DNA from: a virus | DNA: 30,535 bases | Direction: 5' to 3' (one strand) | Virus record (IMG/VR): IMGVR_UViG_3300006805_000106 | Coordinates: 1 to 30,535 of that record | Shown here: positions 21,489 to 30,400 of the stretch, piece after piece | Layout of the letters: the number at the start of each line of letters is the position of its first letter | Numbering within the stretch: the stretch's first letter is position 1 | Position numbers and translations under genes: made by a program | Notes under the pieces: model-generated | Database searches by the model: none | What the model was told of the DNA's origin: nothing | The model's input: the letters and a program-made list of their open reading frames with translations, nothing else

Positions 21489-24400
21489 GCAGAGCGGGAA
21501 CGTGTGTGCTTCGACACTTCGGGAAGAAGTCGCCCATTGCCGCGTATCGGGCGGACATGGAGGCCGACGTTTCCGAGCTTGTCTCCGACGGCATGGAGCA
21601 GGATGCCGCATGGCTGCAAGTTGTTGACGCCAAGTTGGCCGAGCTGACGGGCGAGCAAACCAGAATCTCGCAAGAAGTCGCCGACGCCTACGCCAAGACC
21701 CCGGCGGGCAAGCCACTTGCCGCGGCCCCGACGACGCAACCGGCGCCAGATGGCGGAACTGCTGCGCCGACGGTGGTCGCGGCACCAGAGAAGCCCCGCA
21801 TCTTCAAGAGCCGCAAGAACGCCGAAGCCGAGAAGAAGCGCCTGGGCAACGAGAACCGCATCCAGAAGGTCAAGGGCGGCTACGTCCTGCGCAAGAAGAC
21901 CGACAAGGAACTGGCCGCAGAGGTCAAGGGCAGCGCTCGCCTGAAGCGCGGCAAGGGCGACACCTTGCTTGGCCGGATCGCGCAACTCGGCGGCTTGAAC
22001 ATGGGAGCCAAGGCCGACACCATCGGCCAGGGGAACAAGAACGCTGGCGGGAAGATGGTGTTTCGGGTTGATGGCCGGCGCATCGACGAACTGGCCGGGC
22101 TGCTGCACGACGAAGGGTTCATCCCGCAAGACGAGTTCGACGATGACGGCGGCGTGCGCTGGCTTGAGGCGGCGATAGAGGCGGAGGTCGCCGGGCGGCG
22201 CACGCACTACAGCCAGAACGACGAAGATTGGATGGAGGCCGCAGTCCGGGCCGCGCAGGGCGAGTCGCCCGACTACGAGGCCAACGGCGTCACCGACGAG
22301 GCCCTGGCCGAAGCTGCGTACTTCGAGGCCACGCGCCGCGAACAGGAGGCGGTTGACGCTATCGCTGATGCGGTTTTCGACGCACAATCCGATGACGACG
22401 CAATCGAGGCATTCTGGTCCTCGCTCGCCGAAGTTGAAGCCGAGGAACAACGCTATGGGCAAGCCGACTCTGACGCCGAAGATGCAACAAGCGATCGCCA
22501 AACTCCGGGCGCTGCCGAAAGCCGAGCGCAGCAAGGTGCTGGCGATGGCGCGGGCGGTGCTGAAGGACAAGCCCGCTACGAAGTAGGGCGATCGCTCACG
22601 CGCGAGCAGCGCAAGAAGGTTCTTGGCACTCTGGTCGATGTCTACAAGGCCAAGGGCGCCCCGCGCGAGCAGAAGGGAATCGGCCGCGGCGGCAACGAGC
22701 GATACGGCTACGTCCACTCGCCTGAACTGTTCGAGAAGTCGGACATCACCGGCGCGATGGTGCGCTACCACGTCACCCTGCCCGATGGCCGCATCGCGCA
22801 CCCGAGCGAACTGTTCCCCGACTTCACCCAAGCTCAGATCGACACCGCGCTGATCGAGCAGGCTGCGGCCGAAAAGCAGGACGCGGCCAGCCAAAAGGAA
22901 GTCGAGGAACGCGCAGATCGCCGCGGCAAGGACACCGACGCAGCGGCGCGCGCCGACTTTTTCGCCCGAAACGCTGAGGTCAACGCGCGGGCCGCCGATC
23001 TTATGGTGCTCACGAAGGGCGGTAAGTTCTTCGCCACCACGGCCGACGATGCCGCGCACATCACGCGACTCAAGCGCGCCGGGTGGGCTGAAGGACTGGC
23101 CGAAACCGGGCTGACGCTCGAAGCGCAGACCCCCGCCGATCTACGCGCCAAAGCCGAGCGCGAAGCCGCCGCACTCGAAACCGAAGCCAAGCAGAAAGCC
23201 GCCGAACAAAAGCGCCTCGCCAAAGAGGCCGAAGCCCGCGAAGTGAACGACCGCGCCCGGCAGGATGCCAGCGCAGACAACTTCGTGCTCGGGCAGGACG
23301 CGAACGATGCGCTGTCGGGGCAGTCGGATATCTTCAGTCAGCCGGCGCCGGTAGCCGAAGAGCCCGCGCCTGCGGAACTCGATGCCATTGACGAGCGCAT
23401 CGCCGCCGCTGAAGCCGCCGGGGTCACGCTGTCGGTTGAGGACAAGGACAACATCCGCGCGGCGTTGGAAAAGGCCGACGGACTGCGCGCCAAGGCCGGC
23501 GGCATCTCGCGCGCCAACGACCCGATGCGCGATTCATTCCCGCTGGGTGGCGGGTTCGGCCGTGGTTCCGAGCGCAGCCGCGACCGCAAGATCGACGCAT
23601 CGGTGAAGCGCGCCGTCGGGGCCGTGGCCGCGTTCAACAAGGCCGACCAAGCCGAGAAGTACGCCGAGGCGCTGCTGGGTGGCAAGGGCACCGCGGCCGA
23701 CCTGATGCTCCGGGCGGCGCGCACGCTGGAAACGCGGCGCCTGCTGGTGACGAAGCTGCTGGAGTGGAAGAAGGGCGACAAGATCGGCCCGGTCACGATC
23801 GAGCGCATCAACAAGGACCGCGACGGCTACCCGGCGACGTACACGATCTCCGGCGACGGCATCATCAAGGGCGTGATGGACAAGGTGGATGTCGCCCGCG
23901 AGATGTTCGGCGGCGACAAGGACGCCTTCAGGAACATGGTCGACGACGTGCTTGGCGGCAAGCCGCCCACGCCCACGCCGCAGCAGCGCCTTGAGGCAAC
24001 GCGGGCCGAACCGCCGAAGTCCGCGGTGGACGCCTTCAAGGAAATCATGAGCCGGCTGTACGACGGCACGCTGCCGCTCGACGAGTTCAAGGCCGCATTC
24101 ACGCGCCTGGTGGGCGACGAGGCCGGCACGCGCGCCGCACTCAACGCGATGACGAAGGACGAGTTGATCCGCATGTTCGGCATCCGCCGCGACGACGGGA
24201 AGAAGGCCGAGCTTGTCGATACCGCCTACGGCGCGATGCTCAACGGCTTTGCGCTGGGCAAGTCCTACGGCAGCAACAGCTACGTCCTCAGCAGCACCGC
24301 GTCAGCCGTCGCGTACAAGGCGCGTCAAGCCGCGGCGCTGCGCGAACTGGTGGCCAACCAGACCGCCGAGGATCTGGCGACGTTCGCCGCCGAGGTCAAG

Positions 24401-27400
24401 GCCGAGCGCGAGGAACGCGCGTCGAAGCGCGAGGCCATGAAGGCGTCGATCGAGAACCCGAAGACGCTCGACGACTTCAAGCGCTTCATGTCCTACCACC
24501 AGCAGGACGGCAAGACGTACAAGGAAGCGCGCTTCATGCTCACGCCCGAGCAGCGCGCGACGTTCGATGAACTGGCGGGCGAGTCCACGCGCAGCAGCCG
24601 CAAGCAGACCACCGACGCCGAACGAGCGACGGTTCGCGTCGCCGGGCAGACTGTTGACGGCGACATCATCGCCACCAAGCACACCCGCGACGGGCACGAC
24701 CTCTACGTGGTGCGCTTGGCCGAACGCGTCAGCGCCGAGGATTACCGCACGCTGCTGGCCGGCGCCAAGCGCATCGGCGGCAACTATTCCAGTTACCGCG
24801 GCAATGGTGCCGTGCCGGGCTTTCAGTTCCGTACCCGCGAGCAGGCCGAGGCATTCCGCACGCTGGCCGGCGGCGACAACGCCCCGGCGCAGGAAGCCGC
24901 GCAGGAACGCCGCGACGCCTTCGCCGACGACCGCAGCCAGACCGCATCGCAACGCCTGGCGGAGATGGCAGACAGGCTGGAGGAACGCGCCGACGAAAGC
25001 CTGTCGCGCGAGCGCAAGACCAACACCCAGCGCCGGGCCGGGCAAGCCGCGAGCGCCGAAGTGAGCGCCAACGCCGAGAAGGCGATGGGCCGGACGATGC
25101 GCAACCTGGCCAATGCGATCGACGCTGGCCGCGCGAAGTTCCTCGACCGCGTGCGCCAGAAGGTGCAGGTGGAACTGTTGCAGCGCTTGGTGGCCAACGC
25201 CCAAGGCGATTACCTGCGGGCGCGCTACCCGGCCTACATCGACCAGGAAAAGCACAAGGGCGAGCGCCCGACCGGCGAGACGGCCGACTACGCCGACTTC
25301 CCCACGTTCACCGCCTACCGCTCCGACCTGGCGAGCCTGGGCCGGCAACTGCTGGAAGTGGACGGGACGAAGCTGTTCGGCCAGCGGCTGATGAAGGTGG
25401 CCGACGACGTGACCGATGCCTACCTGACGTTCGCCAAGACCGAGCCGCGCGTGAAGGTGTTCAGTGCGGCCGGCGGCGGCGCGGCAGTGATGCCGACGAT
25501 GGACGCAGCGAATGCCGCCATCGTGCGCAGCGGCTACAAGGGCAAGGCCATCGCGTTCCAGATCAAGCGCGGGCAGTACGGCGTCATCATGTCGCCAAGC
25601 GCGGCCATCGAGCAAGGCATCTGGAAGGGCGACGGCGACAAGCGCATCTCGCTCGACCCGGAGTTCGGCGCCGAGCTGGTGGAGAAGATCGGCCGCGCGA
25701 ACCGCCGTGGCGCCCGCGTGTCGGTGCCCTGGCAGTTCGAGACGGCGCACGACCGGCGCAAGGCCCTGGCCCGCATGGGCATCGAGACGCCGGCGGAAAT
25801 GCGCGCCGCGCTGCGCGAGTTCATCGGCTTGCGCGAACAGGCGGCCGAGCCCGACAAGGTGAAGGCGATGGAGCGGGCCATGATCGGCCGCCGCAATGAT
25901 GGGCTGGACTTCTTCCCTACGCCGGGCGGCACCGCTGACGCGATGATCGAGGCCGCGGCGGTCGAGCCCGGCATGCGCGTGCTGGAACCGAGCGCCGGCA
26001 TGGGCCACATTGCCGAGCGCCTACGTGCGGCCGGCGTCGAGCCCGAGGTCGGCGAAGTGTCGAATGCCCGCATCGAACTGCTTGAGGCCAAGGGCTTCAA
26101 CGTGGTGGCGCGCGATTTCCTCGATTTCAACGACGCGAACCAAGATGCCCGCGGGTTCACCTACGGCGACGTGTTCCGCGCGCCGGATGGCACGCTGGGT
26201 ATTCTGCGTGGCAGCAACGGTCTCGGCGGCGACCGCGTGGGCCTGGCCCCGCTCGACGCGAGCGGCCAGCCCGACATGCGCCGCAGCCGATGGGAAACTT
26301 TCGGCGACCTGGAGCCGGTCGAGAAGCGGGGCGTCGGCAGCGGCTACGACCGAATCCTGATGAACCCGCCATTCAGCGACGGCCGCGACATCCAGCACGT
26401 TCGCCACGCCTACAGCCTACTGAAGCCGGGCGGGCGCTTGGTGGCGCTGATGGGCGAGTCAGCTTTCACGAACCAGAACAAGCGCGCGGCCGAGTTTCGT
26501 GAGTGGCTGGAGTCGGTGGGCGGCACTGAGGAAAAACTGGCCGAAGGCACGTTCAACGACTCGAACCTGCCGGTCAACACCGGCGCGAATGCGCGCATGG
26601 TGGTGATCGAGAAGCCGGGAAGCAGGAGCGAACAACTCTCCATTGACGCCGCCCCCGCCAGCGCGCAAGATGCCGCCAATGGACAAGCCCCCGACGACCA
26701 GCGAGCCCTCTTCGACATCTTCGCCCGGCGCATTGCCGCCACCTACGGAGGCGCCCGTGCTGGAATGCTTTACGCTCGCCCTGCGGGAAGCGGAGGCGCG
26801 GCTGTCAGCGGAAGAACTCTTCAGTCGATTGCAAACGTCGCCAAAGCCATCTTCGGGCATGAAGTCGTCTATGTAGGGTTCAAAGGAACCCCGTTCTTCA
26901 ATGGCGCCGTCAGCGACGCCATCCCCAACACGATCTTCCTGAACGCGGATTCGCAGCGCCCGCTGCTGGCCGTGCTCGGGCACGAACTGCTGCACAAGCT
27001 GCGCGCGTCCGATGAAGTGGCCTACCGCACGCTGGCCAGCCGGTTGAACCGCCTGCTGAAAGGCGAGAGCCGCTACCGCGACAAGCTCGAAGCCGCGTAC
27101 AGGGCGGCAGGCCTGACACTGCCGATCAACTGGGCCGAAGAACTGCACGCCGACGTGGTGGGCGATTTCTTCACCGACCCGCAGTTCTGGCGCGACATGG
27201 CCGGCGAACAGCCCCGGCTGTTCAAGCGCGTGGCCGACGCGGTGCTCAAGTTCCTTGACGACGTTGCGCAGAAGATCGGCAACCTGCGGCCGTTCGGGAC
27301 GGAACAGTACCTGAAGGACATCAACGACGCCCGCGCCGCGGTGGTCGAGGCGATGCAGGGCTTTAGCAAGTCGCAGGGCGAGGTGGCTTCGGCGGCCGAC

Positions 27401-30400
27401 GCGATCCAGGCCGAGCACTACAGCATCGCCGACAAAAACGGTGGCATCATCCGTGTTGTACCGATCCAATTGGGCGATGGGCCGAACTGGGTTGTCACAA
27501 GGAACCTACCAAATGGACAGCACCACCTTGGCTACTTCAAGTCCGAATCCGAAGCCAATGAGGCCGCCGAGCGCGAGCGAGTCGAAGCCAAGCGAGCCGC
27601 CGGCCAAGGGTCGCGCTGGTGGGTTCCGAATCCAGCCGAGCCCGTTCAATCAGCGGGTGGAGGCAGGCTCGACAGCCTGGGCCGCGTCAGAGCGCTGAAA
27701 GCGACGCTCGACGCGCAAGCGCAGAGCATCAAGACGCGGGCCGACGGCCTGCAACTGGAGCAGATGGCAGACCGCGCCGGGTTCTGCTACAAACTCGCCG
27801 CCGAAGCGTCGGCCGCAGGGCTCGGCGATATGGTCATCGGCCGGGCGGACAACGACGGCAGCCCGGAGTGGCATGCCGTTGTGATGCGCGACGGCATGAC
27901 TTACGACCCGACGTTCGGCAAGTGGTTCGAGCCGGGCATCTATGAAGCTCTCGGGTTCCGCGCGCACACGACGCTGACGCCGCAGGCTGTGCGCGACTAC
28001 ATCTCCACAAGCGGCGGCTTTGCGCCTGATGCGCGGCGGCTGAAGTTGGATGCCGGCGACATTCAATTCAGCATCGCCGACCAGAACATCCGCACCGCTC
28101 AAGACCTGATCGACGCGAAGCAGCCCCGCCCGGAGCGCGTCCGGTCCTTCATGAAGTCGGCCAACGACGCTATGCGCAAGTTCGTGCTCGGCGCCTACAC
28201 CCGCGACCAGATCGCCGACATCTACGGCAAGGAAATTCCCCCGGTCAAGGAGTACGACGACCTGACCCGCGCGATGGAGAACGAGCGCTCGAAGATGGCG
28301 AGCGATGCCGACGACCTGTACACCAAGTGGGCGAAGATCAACCCCGAAGTGAACGACCGGCTGGCGAAGGTCATGCTCGAATCGACCGTGGCCGGGGTTC
28401 ACCCGGACGGCCCATTCTCGACGGAAGCCGAAGCCGGAAGCTGGCGCGAGACGCAACTGCGGCTGGCCAACAAGAAGCGCTCGCAGGACTACGGCCGGCT
28501 GCGCAACGAGTTCAAGGCCCTGCCGCCAGAGGCGCAGGCCATGTACAAGCAGGTGCGCGACTTCCACGCTGGAGTTCTGGCGAAGCTGCGCAAGGGGCTG
28601 GAGGACCGCATCATGCGTCAGGTGGACGACAGCGCCATCCGCGCCGCCGTGCTCACCAGCATCCGCGAGAAGTTCGACGGCTACCTCGGCGAAGGCCCGT
28701 ACTTCCCCCTGTCCCGCTTTGGCGACTACCTTGTGATCGCCGAGAAGGGCGATGATCGGTTCGTCGCCAGCTACGCCACGTCCGGGGAATCGGCCGCTGC
28801 CGCGCGCCGGCTCAAGGCCGAGGGCTACACCGTCAAGCAGCGCGTCGCCAAGGAGTACAGCCGCGCGATGGATGGCTCTGCCGGGAAGTTCATCGGCGAC
28901 GTGCTGATGGCCGTGGACAAACTCGACTTTGACGAGGCCGCCGTCGGCACGCGCGACGTGAAGGCGCAGTTGATGGACGACATCAACCAACTCGCCATTG
29001 CTGCTTTGCCTGACCTGTCCTATCGCAAGCACTTCATGCACCGCACGGGCACGCCGGGCTTCAGCAACGACGTGATGCGGGGGCTCGCATCAAGCACGTT
29101 CCACGCGGCCAGCCACATCGCCCGGTTGAACCACGGCGACAAGATGACTTCGGCGCTGGAGGGGGCCTACACCGCCATCGACAACGCGCCCGAGGGCGAC
29201 TTCGAGTTGCACACGCAGGTCTTGAACGAGTTGACCAAGCGCCACGAGGCGATGCTGAATCCGAACACGCATCCGATCGCTTCGATGCTGAATCAGGTCG
29301 GCTTTGTGATGTACCTCGGCGCGAGCCCGGCAGCCGGGATCATCAACGCCTTGCAGCCCATGATGGTGACGATGCCGTACCTCGGGGCGCGGTACGGGTT
29401 CGGCAAGTCGAACGCGACGATGACGAAGGCTTATGCCGACATCTTGGGCGGATCGAAGTTCAACCGCGCGAGCGGCTGGCGCGCGGCCGACAGCAAGAAT
29501 CTCTCGGCCAGCGAAGTTGCGATGATGAAGCAACTTGAGGACGAGGGCGCCATCGACCTGACGCAGGCGCACGAGTTGGCACAAGCAACGTCGCGCGACA
29601 CCGGCAACGTCGCCCACACCAAGGCCGCCTTCGCGATGAGCCGGGCGATGAAGATCGTTGCGTGGACGTTCCACATCCCTGAAGTGATGAACCGGCAAGT
29701 GACCGCCCTGTCGGCCTACCGGCTGGAGATGCAGAAGTCGGGCGACGACGCGAAGGCCAAAGAGGCGGCGCGGACGGCGATCGACCGCACGCAGTTCAAT
29801 TACACATCATCAAATCGCGCACGCTACATGCAGGGCAACGTCGCCCGCGTGCTGCTCCAGTTCAAGCAGTACGCGCAGAACATGACGTACCTGCTTGGCC
29901 GGGCGGCGCACGAGGCACTGAAGGGCGAGACGCCGGAGGCCCGCAGCATCGCCCGCAAGCAACTTGTGGCGACGATGGGCGTGACGTGGGCCATGGCCGG
30001 GGCGCTTGGCCTGCCGGGCATTGGCTCCGTCATGGGCCTGATGGGCATGTTCGTCTCGGCGATGGACGATGACGATGAGCCGTGGGATTGGAAGGTCGAG
30101 ATGCGCAACGCGCTGGCCGACACGGTGGGCAAGGACGCGGGAGAAGTCATCTCGCACGGCATTCCTCGGGCGTTGATGCCGTGGGATGTGGCAAGCCGCG
30201 TGGGCATGGGCGATATGTGGTGGCGCTCCAACGATCGAGAGGGCCAGAACCCCCGCGAAGCGTGGGCGGCAGACATGCAGAACCTGCTGGGGCCGAGCGC
30301 GGGGACGATGATGGGCCTCTACACCGCGGCGGACCAGATGGCCCGCGGCAACTGGTCGAAGGCCGTCGAGGCGATGGTGCCGAAGGCGATCCGCGATCCG

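Noticed and set aside
21182-23059. 625-codon open frame on the minus strand
   Set aside because: Antisense shadow of the giant gene; composition follows the complement of its Lys/Glu/Ala codons.
24302-26008. 568-codon open frame on the minus strand
   Set aside because: Antisense shadow, His/Ala/Arg-rich, across conserved parts of the giant protein.
27441-27698. +1 frame ORF of 85 codons in the giant gene
   Set aside because: Ser/Pro-rich shadow; the enclosing frame encodes a sensible unit and the codon signal does not favour the nested frame, unlike at 16756 and 22455.
27650-29041. 463-codon open frame on the minus strand
   Set aside because: Antisense shadow crossing the Cys-His-Asp module and the PLxRFG signature; no motif of its own.
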